NCBI RefSeq assembly: GCF_008086045.1
Contig: NZ_VSEY01000010.1
Span: forward strand, 124,001 to 188,000
Direction: 5' to 3'
Length of the DNA: 64,000 bases
Origin: Nonomuraea sp. PA05
GTDB lineage: Bacteria > Actinomycetota > Actinomycetes > Streptosporangiales > Streptosporangiaceae
Part shown: positions 32,985 through 41,800 of the stretch, piece by piece
How the letters are laid out: every line of letters begins with the position of its first letter
Position numbering within the stretch: position 1 is the stretch's first letter
The notes under the pieces: generated by a model
Told to the model about the DNA's origin: nothing
Databases searched by the model: none
The model's input: the letters and a program-made list of their open reading frames with translations, nothing else
Translations under genes and position numbers: made by a program

Positions 32985-33798
32985 GATCGCCTCCGTTCCG
33001 ACCGCACTCCATCAAGAGAGGTGGCCGCTCTCTCAACACGCCGATCATGCTGGAAACAGCTCCAGCATCCGTGACAAGTCACCACCAAATCGAGCCCACA
33101 GCTATTCGCACTGGAAGATGAGAAGCACCGCTGGCTGGCGTCATGCAGGGACAAGAGGCCGCAATGTTGTAAGCGCTCATTCGTGGTGTGTGATCTCCTT
33201 GAGTTCGACTTGCCACGGCAAGTGCGCCATCATGGCGTCCCACCGGCCAGCATCGATGGTCTGAACGGACCAGTCCAGGGGTGGGAGACCGCGACCGCGA
33301 GAACGGCGGCGATATCGGCCGGCTGTTCCACCCAGGCGGCCCCTCCGCCAGTTGCTCCGCCTCCGTCTGAGCCGGAGCCCTCCACGTTCAATACGCAACG
33401 TCGCCCATGCCGCCCAGGACACGTCGCTGTCGGGCGATGGCGCGGTTCGGCCACTGCCAGCATGATGAAGGACACGCTGGTGCGTACGTTGCCGCAGTCG
33501 AAGGCGATGGCGAGCCGGTGCAGATCGAGGCCGCGGCGCCCTAGCTCAGCGTTCCAGCACGCGCCCGGAAGGAATCACCTGCTGGCCGCGCGCACGTGGC
33601 AGGTCGATGGCCCGCTTCGCGCGTTTCTGAGCGCGGGCCATGGCCTCGGCGTCGCCTCTGCCGCCGTCACGACCTCCCTGGCGATGGCGCTCAACCGGTC
33701 GCGGATGGTCTTGTAGACCCTGATCGTCGTCATTGCGGAAGTCATACCTACGAAGCACCCAGTAGAACGCTGGTATACCCGCTCGGCATAGCTCGCCC
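32985..33798. other. Gene-poor, apparently decayed segment at the island edge
   Basis: No ORF in these 814 bp is convincing in codon use or composition on either strand. GC rises from the island level to the chromosomal level around 33200. Minus-strand fragments such as LDLHRLAIAFDCGNVRTS and MMAHLPWQVELKEITHHE look like broken protein pieces in different frames. It most likely represents deletion debris at the boundary of the acquired region. Confidence 0.5.
33575..33733 (-). pseudogene. Possible remnant of a VapB/RHH-type antitoxin gene
   Basis: The 52-codon ORF starts MTTIRVYKTIRDRLSAIAR, the usual opening of ribbon-helix-helix or AbrB-like antitoxins, but after residue 20 the sequence loses resemblance while adjacent frames continue with helical, Ala/Arg-rich text. 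A frameshift near 33670 would explain this. No toxin gene is present beside it. Low confidence. Confidence 0.3.
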
Positions 33799-34473
33799 TT
33801 ACCCTGATAGCCGCGCGCCCGACGGCAGGTAGGGCGGCAGGTTGAAGCGGGTACGAATGGCCCGCTGCACGGTCGCCTTGTCGGCCCGCGCGTCGATCGT
33901 CATCACGTACTCCTTCCGCTTGAACAACTCCACCACCGGATCGATCTTGCTGTGGTAGTCGGCCAGCCGTCGCGCCAGCGCGTCCGGCGTGTCGTCCTCC
34001 CGCGTGACGAGATCACCACCGCACACGTCGCACCGCCCCTCCACCTCCGGCCGGTGCGCGATCAGGTTGTAGTCCATGCCGCAGCGCGAGCACAGCCGCC
34101 GGGCCAGGACGCGGCGGCGGACCTCGTCGTCGGGCAGGTCGAGATGGATCACGCCGTCGAGGTCGTAGCTCTCCAGGAAGAACTCCGCCTGGCGGCGGTT
34201 GCGGGGGAAGCCGTCGATGATGAACCCGTAGTTCCAGTCGTGGAGCTGGAGGCGGTCCTTGACGACGTCCTCCACGAGGTCGTCGCCGACGAGCTCGCCG
34301 GCCGCCACCAGGCGGCGCACCTGGGCGCCGAGCTTGGTGTGGTGCTTGACGTGCCAGCGGAAGATGTCGCCGACGCTGATGTGCACCAGGTCGAGGTCGT
34401 CGGCGAGCAGGGCGCTCTGGGTTCCCTTGCCGCTGCCCTGTACGCCCATGATCACGTATTTCCGCATCACCAT
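33799..34473 (-). CDS. Adenylate kinase family protein with zinc-type LID
   Basis: The 224-residue protein has a P-loop GVQGSGKGTQ, the IIDGFPRN motif, a DD-x-RRRVLARRL region and a LID domain with four Cys (CSRCGMDYN and CDVCGG) that should bind zinc. It interconverts ATP, AMP and ADP. ATG 34473 is used; ATG 34467 is nearly equivalent. Actinomycetes keep their housekeeping adk in the ribosomal protein cluster next to secY; no such genes are here, so this is probably an additional adenylate kinase. Confidence 0.88.
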   Translation of the reverse strand: MVMRKYVIMGVQGSGKGTQSALLADDLDLVHISVGDIFRWHVKHHTKLGAQVRRLVAAGELVGDDLVEDVVKDRLQLHDWNYGFIIDGFPRNRRQAEFFLESYDLDGVIHLDLPDDEVRRRVLARRLCSRCGMDYNLIAHRPEVEGRCDVCGGDLVTREDDTPDALARRLADYHSKIDPVVELFKRKEYVMTIDARADKATVQRAIRTRFNLPPYLPSGARLSG

Positions 34474-34609
34474 CTCATTTCACGGCGTGAACATCGTCAT
34501 TCCCCATGGAAGCAGCGGAGACGACCGATTACGTAGATCTCCCGATGCTTTGCGGAGGCCGCCGAGCTTAGTGTCAGCGGCATCGAGCGCGTTCCTGGAA
34601 GGTGGGTTC

Positions 34610-35854
34610 ATGCCTGCGCTGTCCGTGGTCCTGTCCGCCCTGCTCCTGTTCACGTCCATGACCGACACCGCTTCCGGCCCGAAGCCGGTGGTCGTGCCCG
34701 ACGTCGTCTACCAGCGGGCCGACTTCTCCTCCGGCACCCCCGAGGGCACGACGGCCGGCGACGGGCTGGCGTTCGGCCAGGCCGCCGGGACGATGACGTA
34801 CACCGACGCGCTGGGCACCAAGACCTGGGAGTACGCCCGCTGGACCGGCCCCGAGCAGGACATCGGGTTCGGCGCCACCGAGCTGATCGCGTCGTGGACG
34901 GCGGACGTGCCGCAGGGGAGCTGGATCCAGATCGAGGCCCGGGGCAGGAACGCGGAGGGCCTGACCAAGTGGTACTCGCTGGGCCGCTGGTCGTACGCCG
35001 AGGGCGACATCCGGCGCACGTCCGTGCCGGACCAGGGCGACGCGGACGCGTCCGTGGCCGTGGACACGCTGGTCGCGGCGGAGGGCAAGCCGCTCAGCGG
35101 CTACCAGCTCCGCCTGACCCTCTACCGCGCGCCGGGCTCGGCGGTGACGCCGCGGGTGCGCACGTCCGGCGTGATGAGCTCGAACGTGCCGGAACGCAAG
35201 AGCGTGCCCGTCAGCCCCGGCGGCGGCGCGTGGGGCACGGAGCTGGCCGTGCCGCGCCGCTCCCAGAACGTGCACCTGGGCCACTACCCCGAGTGGAACG
35301 GCGGCGGCGAGGCCTGGTGCAGCCCCACCTCGACCACCATGGTGCTGGGTTACTGGGACAGGTGGCCGAGCGCGCAGGACACCTCGTGGGTGGACCCGGC
35401 CGACCCGGACCCCGAGGTCGACTACGCCGCCCGCTACACCTTCGACCACGCCTACGACGGCACGGGCAACTGGCCGTTCAACACGGCCTACGCGGGGCGG
35501 TACGGCGTGGACGGGTTCGTCACGCGGCTGCGGTCGCTGACCGAGCTGGAGCTGCTGATCAAGGCGGGCGTGCCGGTGATCACCTCGCAGTCGTTCAAGA
35601 AGGGCGAGCTGCCCGGCGCCGGGTACGGCACCGACGGCCACCTGATGGCCGTGGTCGGCTTCACCTCCACCGGGGACGTGATCGCCAACGACCCCGCCTC
35701 ATCGAGCAACGCGGCCGTGCGGCACGTCTATCCGCGCGCCGACTTCGAGAACGTGTGGCTGCGCAGCGCGAGCAGCGGCGGCGTGGCGTACGTCATCCAC
35801 CCGCCGGACCACCCGCTGCCTCCGACGACGCCGGGCCTTCCCGCCAACTGGTGA
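34610..35854 (+). CDS. Secreted C39-type papain-like cysteine peptidase
   Basis: The 414-residue protein starts with a signal peptide, has an N-terminal beta-sandwich-like domain (about 30-200) and a C-terminal C39-like peptidase domain. The catalytic Cys237 is in GEAWCSPTSTTM, His344 in GTDGHLMAVVGF and Asp361 in VIANDPAS, in the C-H-D order of the papain fold. Start ATG 34610 follows GGAAGG. Members are widespread exported proteins of actinomycetes whose substrates are unknown. The 3-prime end overlaps the convergent LysR gene by 62 bp. Confidence 0.85.
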   Translation: MPALSVVLSALLLFTSMTDTASGPKPVVVPDVVYQRADFSSGTPEGTTAGDGLAFGQAAGTMTYTDALGTKTWEYARWTGPEQDIGFGATELIASWTADVPQGSWIQIEARGRNAEGLTKWYSLGRWSYAEGDIRRTSVPDQGDADASVAVDTLVAAEGKPLSGYQLRLTLYRAPGSAVTPRVRTSGVMSSNVPERKSVPVSPGGGAWGTELAVPRRSQNVHLGHYPEWNGGGEAWCSPTSTTMVLGYWDRWPSAQDTSWVDPADPDPEVDYAARYTFDHAYDGTGNWPFNTAYAGRYGVDGFVTRLRSLTELELLIKAGVPVITSQSFKKGELPGAGYGTDGHLMAVVGFTSTGDVIANDPASSSNAAVRHVYPRADFENVWLRSASSGGVAYVIHPPDHPLPPTTPGLPANW

Positions 35855-36728
35855 GCGTCGCACTGGCGGCCTTGCGGAAGGCCGCCACCAGGCGGTTGCG
35901 CTCGCCCGCGCGGGTGGCCAGCACGACGTGGCTCGGCTGCACGCCGCGCAGCGGGATCGCGACGATGTCGGAGCGGTAGCGGGCCATGGTGGGGACGGCC
36001 GCCGCGATGGCCACGGCCTCCCCGGTGGCGATCAGCTCGAACTTGTCCTCGATGTCCTCGATGACCGGGCCGCCGGGGGCCGGGCTGCCGTCGGGCCTGG
36101 GGTCGATGCGCCAGAAGGCCTCCCACTCCGGGTCGGGGTCCGACAGGCGGGGCAGCGGCTCGCCGGCGATGTCGTCGAGCGTGACCGACTCCCTGCCCGC
36201 CAGGCGGTGGTCGATGGCGACCAGCACCACGCGCGGCTCGTTGTACAGGACGGTCACGTCGAGCCCGCCGGTGGCGAGGGGCAGCCGGGTCACCACGGCG
36301 TCCATGCGGTGGTCGAGCAGGGCCGCGCGCGGCTCCTTCCAGGGCAGGTGCAGGGTGCGCACGTCGGCGTCGGGGTGCCGGCGGCGCAGCTCGCGGACGG
36401 CGGGCGTGACGATGACGCCGAAGGTGTAGCCGACCGTGAGCCGGGCGGGCCAGGCGGCGGCGCGGGTCTGCGCGGCGGCCCGGGCGGCCGAGCGGAGCAG
36501 CGCCGTGGCGCGAGGCAGGAAGACCTCGCCCGCCTCGGTGAGCCGCGTGCCGCGCGAGGTGCGGTCGAGCAGGCGGGCGCCCAGTTGCCGCTCCAGGCTG
36601 CGGATCTGGCGGCTCAGCGACGGCTGCGTGATGTGCAGGGCCTCGGCCGCGCGGCCGAAGTGCAGGTGCTCCGCGACGGTCGTGAAGTAGCGGACCAGCC
36701 GCAGGTCGAGGTCCGGGGAGTCCGACAT
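35793..36728 (-). CDS. LysR-family transcriptional regulator
   Basis: The 311-residue protein has the LysR HTH at about 5-62 (LRLVRYFTTVAEHLHFGRAAEALHITQPSLSRQIR) and a substrate-binding domain. I used ATG 36728, which gives the standard MSDSPDLDLRLVRYF opening; upstream extension to 36824 lacks family similarity. It is divergent from an SDR/epimerase gene 113 bp away, the classical arrangement for LysR control. Confidence 0.9.
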   Translation of the reverse strand: MSDSPDLDLRLVRYFTTVAEHLHFGRAAEALHITQPSLSRQIRSLERQLGARLLDRTSRGTRLTEAGEVFLPRATALLRSAARAAAQTRAAAWPARLTVGYTFGVIVTPAVRELRRRHPDADVRTLHLPWKEPRAALLDHRMDAVVTRLPLATGGLDVTVLYNEPRVVLVAIDHRLAGRESVTLDDIAGEPLPRLSDPDPEWEAFWRIDPRPDGSPAPGGPVIEDIEDKFELIATGEAVAIAAAVPTMARYRSDIVAIPLRGVQPSHVVLATRAGERNRLVAAFRKAASATLTSWREGPASSEAAGGPAGG

Positions 36729-36841
36729 GTGGCCAGCGTACTGCGGTGATGCCTGAAGCGTATTGCCGGTTGCACAACAGGCTTTGGACGCCGGAGCCGG
36801 CCCGCGCGGACGATGGAGGCTCACTGTGAAGGAGTTCGACC

Positions 36842-37726
36842 ATGCGTGTTTTCGTCACCGGCGCGACCGGTTTCGTGGGTTCGGCCGTCGTCCGTGAGCT
36901 GATCGGGGCCGGGCATCAGGTCGTCGGCCTCGCCCGCGGCGACGAGGCGGTTGCCGCGCTGGAGGCCGTCGGGGCCGTGCCGCACCGCGGCTCCCTCGAC
37001 GACCCCGGCAGCCTGCGCGACGGCGCCGACGGCGCGGACGGCGCCATCCACCTGGCGTTCGTCCACGACTTCGGGGACTTCGAGGCCGCCAACGCGACGG
37101 ACCGGCGGGCCATCGAGGCGCTCGGCGAGGCGCTGGCGGGGTCCGGCCGGCCGTTCGTCGTCACGTCGGGCACCGGGCTGCTGCCGCCCGGCCGCGTCGG
37201 CACGGAGGAGGACGAGCCGGGCACCCACTCGCCCAGGGGCGCCGCCGAGGAGGTGGCGCTGTCCTTCGTGCCGCGCGGGGTGCGGGTCTCGCTGGTACGG
37301 CTGCCGCTGGTGCACGGCGAGGGCGACCACGGGTTCGTCGCGGCGGCGATCGGCATCGCCAGGGAGAAGGGCGTCTCCGCGTACCCGGGGGACGGTTCTT
37401 CCCGCTGGTCGAGCGCGCACGTGCTGGACGTGGCCGCGCTCTACCGGCTGGCTCTGGAGCAGGCGCCCGCGGGCGCGCGGCTGCACGCCGTCGCGGAGGA
37501 GGGGGTGCCGGTACGCGAGGTCGCCGGGGTCATCGGGCGGCATCTCGGGGTGCCGGTGTCCTCGATCCCGGTGGCGGAGGCGGGCGCGCACTTCGGCTGG
37601 CTCGGCGCGTTCCTCGCGCTGGACATGCCCGCCTCCAGCGCGCTGACGCGCAAGCTGCTGGACTGGCGCCCCGAGCGGCCCGGCCTCATCCCGGACCTGG
37701 ACGCGGGCCACTACTTCCACGGCTGA
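36842..37726 (+). CDS. NAD(P)-dependent epimerase/SDR oxidoreductase
   Basis: The 294-residue extended SDR begins MRVFVTGATGFVGSAVV, the TGxxGxxG dinucleotide-binding motif, and then follows the atypical SDR pattern in which a Tyr-x-x-x-Lys is not obvious (the usual position reads SPRGAAEE). This is common in the SDR_a family near LysR genes. AAGGAG precedes the ATG by about 7 nt. The LysR gene is divergent, and the next epimerase gene is convergent with a 16-bp overlap. Substrate unknown. Confidence 0.87.
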   Translation: MRVFVTGATGFVGSAVVRELIGAGHQVVGLARGDEAVAALEAVGAVPHRGSLDDPGSLRDGADGADGAIHLAFVHDFGDFEAANATDRRAIEALGEALAGSGRPFVVTSGTGLLPPGRVGTEEDEPGTHSPRGAAEEVALSFVPRGVRVSLVRLPLVHGEGDHGFVAAAIGIAREKGVSAYPGDGSSRWSSAHVLDVAALYRLALEQAPAGARLHAVAEEGVPVREVAGVIGRHLGVPVSSIPVAEAGAHFGWLGAFLALDMPASSALTRKLLDWRPERPGLIPDLDAGHYFHG

Positions 37727-38685
37727 GCGCGTAGTTCCGCCATCCCTTCCCGCCGGTCCCTGACGGGCCGGTAGCCCAGCTCGGCGGCGGCCTTGCCGAT
37801 GTCAATCGTGCACTCCATCCCGGCCAGCCACACGCTCAGGTGGTCCAGCGGCGGCGCGCCGGGCAGCGGCAGCCAGCGCCACAGCGTCTCGCCCGCCGCC
37901 GCCAGCGCCAGCGCCGCCCCCAGGGGCAGCGACCGCCGGGGCGGGGTGACGCGGCGGGTGGCGAGCAACTCGGTGACGAAGTCGCGGAAGACGGCGGGCC
38001 GCCCGTCGGTGACGAAGTACGCCTCCCCAGGACGCCCCCGCTCGGCGGCCAGCACCAGCCCCTCGACGGCGTTGTCCACGTGCGTGGTGTCGGTGTGGTG
38101 CAGTCCGCCGCCGATCCAGGCGAACCGCCCGCCGCGCACCATGGCCACCAGCTCGGGCAGCACGGTCGTGTCCCCCGCGCCCCAGACGAACCGCGGCCGC
38201 AGCACCACGGTCTCCAGGTCGCGGGCGTCGCGCACGAGCTGCTCGGCGGCGGCCTTGGAGGCGGCGTAGTCGGCCCGCGAGTCCGGTCGCAGCGGCGCGG
38301 TCTCGTCCACGCGGACCAGGGGCCGCCCGTTCATCAGCGAGGCCTCCGTGCCGACGTGCACGAGCCGCCGCACGCCTGCCTCGCCGGCCGCCCGCAGCAC
38401 GTTGGCGGTTCCCTCGACGTTGTCGGCCCAGAACCTGGCGCGGCCGCCGCCGCGGGTGGTGCGGGCGGCGGCGTGGAAGACCAGTTCGGCGCCCGCCATC
38501 GCCTCGCGCAGCGCGCCCGCGTCGCCGAGGTCCCCGCGTACGGGCGTCGCGCCCAGGGCCTCGATCCTGGCCGCGGAGGCGTCGCCGCGTGCCAGGCCGC
38601 GTACCGTGTGGCCGTCTTTCAGCAGGCGGGAGACGAGCCGGCCGCCGACGAAACCCGAGCCGCCAGTGACGAAAACCACTGTCAT
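37711..38685 (-). CDS. NAD-dependent epimerase/dehydratase (3-beta-HSD-like SDR)
   Basis: The 324-residue extended SDR has TGGSGFVGGRL at the N-terminus, a VFHAAARTT segment and the catalytic Tyr-x-x-x-Lys in DYAASKAAAEQ. The C-terminal part resembles 3-beta-hydroxysteroid dehydrogenase/dihydroflavonol reductase-like proteins. It is not clearly homologous in operon to the preceding SDR, since the genes are convergent. A perfect 12-bp palindrome lies 26 bp upstream of its ATG. Confidence 0.88.
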   Translation of the reverse strand: MTVVFVTGGSGFVGGRLVSRLLKDGHTVRGLARGDASAARIEALGATPVRGDLGDAGALREAMAGAELVFHAAARTTRGGGRARFWADNVEGTANVLRAAGEAGVRRLVHVGTEASLMNGRPLVRVDETAPLRPDSRADYAASKAAAEQLVRDARDLETVVLRPRFVWGAGDTTVLPELVAMVRGGRFAWIGGGLHHTDTTHVDNAVEGLVLAAERGRPGEAYFVTDGRPAVFRDFVTELLATRRVTPPRRSLPLGAALALAAAGETLWRWLPLPGAPPLDHLSVWLAGMECTIDIGKAAAELGYRPVRDRREGMAELRAQPWK

Positions 38686-38710
38686 GATCTGCCCCCATAT
38701 GTGGCGATCT

Positions 38711-38722
38711 CTATCTAGATAG
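38711..38722. promoter_or_regulatory. Perfect CTATCTAGATAG palindrome upstream of the epimerase gene
   Basis: The 12-bp palindrome is AT-rich in a GC-rich background and lies 26-37 bp before the epimerase start, where it overlaps a possible -10 on the minus strand. It resembles a TetR/PadR-type operator. No regulator gene is adjacent. Confidence 0.5.
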
Positions 38723-38833
38723 TGTCCCGCGTTCTAGCAGAATGCGCCGTATCCGGCCTCGACGCTGCCACGCGGATCTGCGTAACCTGAACAACGCTGA
38801 TTTGCCGAAACCCCCACTCCTGCGGAGCGCCGG

Positions 38834-41800
38834 ATGACCGAGGACGATTCAACGACGCTCGAGAGGACCCGGCTCGTGCGGCCTTCCCGGCGGAACGATC
38901 CACCTCTGCTGCTGGCGTCGGAAGGCGCCAGGGTCGTGGTCGCCGGCACCGGCGCGCACCGTCCCTCGTCGCGGCTGCCGCAGGTGCCCGCCGTGCCCGC
39001 CACCGTCACCGACCTCGGGCAGTGCCTGGTCGAGCGGGCGGGCCTGGCCCCGCAGCAGCTCACCGTGCTGCTCGACCCGGCCACCCCCGCCAACCTGGGC
39101 GAGGCCCTGGAGAAGGCGGCGCGCGAGGCCACCGGCGTGCTGATGTTCCACTTCGTCGGGCACGCCCTGTTCAGCCCGGACAACGAGCTGCACCTGGCCA
39201 CGCGGGCGACGGTCGACCTGGGGCAGGGGGTGCCGGGCTACCAGGCGCTGCCGTACGCGATGGTACGGCAGATCCTCGGCTCGTCCCGGGCCGAGCACGT
39301 CGTCGTGGTGCTCGACTGCTGCTTCACCGGCGGCAACCGGCCGGTGCCGGCCAAGGCCATGGAGCAGACGTTCGACACGTCCTGGCGCGGCGCGTACGTG
39401 CTCACCTCGGCCAGCAAGGACGAGAACTCGTGGGCGCTGCCCGGCGTCCGGCACACGGCGCTCACCGGGGCGCTGCTGCGGCTGCTGAACGAGGGCGACC
39501 CGGCCGGGCCCGCCGCGTTCACGCTCGACCACGTGCACCACCACCTGGCCCGCGTGCTGCCCGCCGCCGGGTTCCCGCGGCCCAGGCGGCAGGCGGGCGA
39601 GCTGAAGGGGCTGCCGCCACTCGCGATCAACCCGGGCAACCAGAGCGCCCAGCGCTCGGGCCCGCCGCTGAGCGCGCCCGGCGACCTGAACAGCCCCTAC
39701 CGTGGCCTGGCCGCGTACGGGCGTGACCAGGCCAGGCTGTACTTCGGCCGCGAGGAGGCGACCAGGTCGCTGGCCGCGCGGGCCAGGCAGGCGCTCAGGT
39801 CGGCGGGGCCGCCGGTGGTCATCGGCTCGCAGGCGTTCGAGGCGGGCGGCCCGCTCATCGTCACCGGGCCGTCGGGGTGCGGGAAGACGTCCCTGCTGCA
39901 CGCCGGTCTGATTCCGGCCTTGCAGGAGGACATCGGCAGGAGCGTCACGCTCACTCCCGGCGCGCTGCCGGTGGCCGCGCTCGCGCGCGAGCTGGCGGCG
40001 CTGGGCGGCGGCGACCCCGAACGGCTGCGCGCGGTCATCGAGTCGGACCCCGGCGCGGCGCCGCGCGGCCTGCCCAAGCGCACGCTCGTCGTCGTGGACC
40101 AGTTCGAGGAGCTGTTCACGCTGTGCGGCGACGAGACGGCCAGGCGGCGCTTCGTGGAGGCGCTCGTCGAGCTGTCCCGATCGGCCGCCGTGGTGATCGC
40201 CGTGCGCGGCGACTTCTTCGGCCGCTGCGCCGCCTACCCGGGCCTGCTGGAGACGATGCGGCGGCCCGAGATCGTCGCCCCCATGTCCGCGGCCGAGCTG
40301 CGCCGCGTGATCGAGGAGCCGGCCACCGGCTCGGGGCTCTCGGTCGAGGCCGGGCTCACCGAGCTGATCCTGGAGGACCTCCAGGCGCTGGCCGGCACCG
40401 ACGACCTGCTGCCCCTGCTGTCGCACGCGCTCCTGGCCACCTGGCAACGGCGTAGCGGCGGGGTGCTCACCATGGACGGCTACCGCTCGGCCGGCGGCGT
40501 CGCCCGCGCGGTGGCGCTGAGCGGCGAGGAGACGCTGCGGCGGCTCGGCGCGGAGTCCGAGCCGGTCGCGCGCGGGCTGCTGGTGCCGCTGGTCCACGTG
40601 GACCCGCAGGCCGGAGCCCTGCGGCGGCGCGTCCCCGTCGCCGAGCTGAGCTCGGGCTCCGCCTCCGTCGAGGGCCAGGTGCTCGCCGAGTTCGTCCGCG
40701 CGCGCCTGGTCACGCTGACGGTCACCGACGGCGGCGAGCAGGCGGAGCTGGCCCACGAGGCGCTCGTGCGAGCCTGGCCCCGGCTCGGCAACTGGGCCGA
40801 GACCGCGCGGGCCGGGCTGCTCGTGCGGCGGCGGCTGGCCGAGGACGCCGAGATGTGGCAGCGCGACGGCCAGAACTCCGCCTACCTCTACACCGACGAC
40901 CGCCTGTCCACCGCCCAGGCCGCGGTGGCGGCGCTCCCCGCCGCGAGCGCCCCGGCCTCCAGAACGCCCAGGGCGCCGGCCGCCCGCGACGCGAACGGCG
41001 CGATCACGCCCGTCGAGCGGGAGTTCCTCGACGCGTCCCGCCGCAGGCAGCTACGCCGCACCCAGATCACCCGCGGCGCCATCGCCACCCTCAGCCTGCT
41101 CCTGCTCGTGGCCGCCGCCGGCGCCGTCGTGGCGCTCGTCCAGACCAGCGGGGCCACCCGCCTGGCGGGCGAGGCGGGCGTCCAGCGCGACCAGGCCCTG
41201 TCCCGGCAGCTCGCCGCGGTCGCCGCCACCACCAGGGACACCTCGCTCGGCTCGCAGCTCGCGCTGGCCGCCTACCGCCTGTCGGCCACCCCCGAGGCGC
41301 GCGGCGCGCTGCTCGGCTCGCTGTCCCGCCCGGTGGGCGCCCGGATGACCGGCCACACGGCGTCCGTCGAACGCGTGGCCTACCGTCCCGACGGCCGCGT
41401 GGCCGCCACCGCCTCGGGCGACACCACCGCCCGGCTGTGGAACGTCACCGACGCCCTGCGGCCCAAGAGCCTCGGCGTCGTCAAGGGGCACACGGGAGGC
41501 GTGCTCGCGGTCGCGTTCAGCAAGAGCGGCAAGGTGCTCGCGACCGGCTCCGCCGACAACACCGCCCGGCTGTGGGAGGTCTCCGACACCGCCGAGCCGC
41601 GCGCCCTGGCCACCCTCAAGGGCCACAAGGAGCAGGTCGGCTCGGTGTCGTTCAGCCCGGAGGGCAACCTGGTGGCCACCGCGTCCACCGACGGCACCAT
41701 GCGGCTGTGGAACGTCAAGGACCCGGCCAAGGCCGCCCAGGTCTCCGTGGTGACGCAGGACTCCGACTTCACCAGGGCCGCCTTCAGCCCCGACGGCCGC

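Noticed and set aside
33183..33716. 177-codon plus-strand ORF in the decayed segment
   Set aside because: Pro/Arg/Ser-rich with no domain, and minus-strand fragments in several frames look more protein-like; most likely non-coding.
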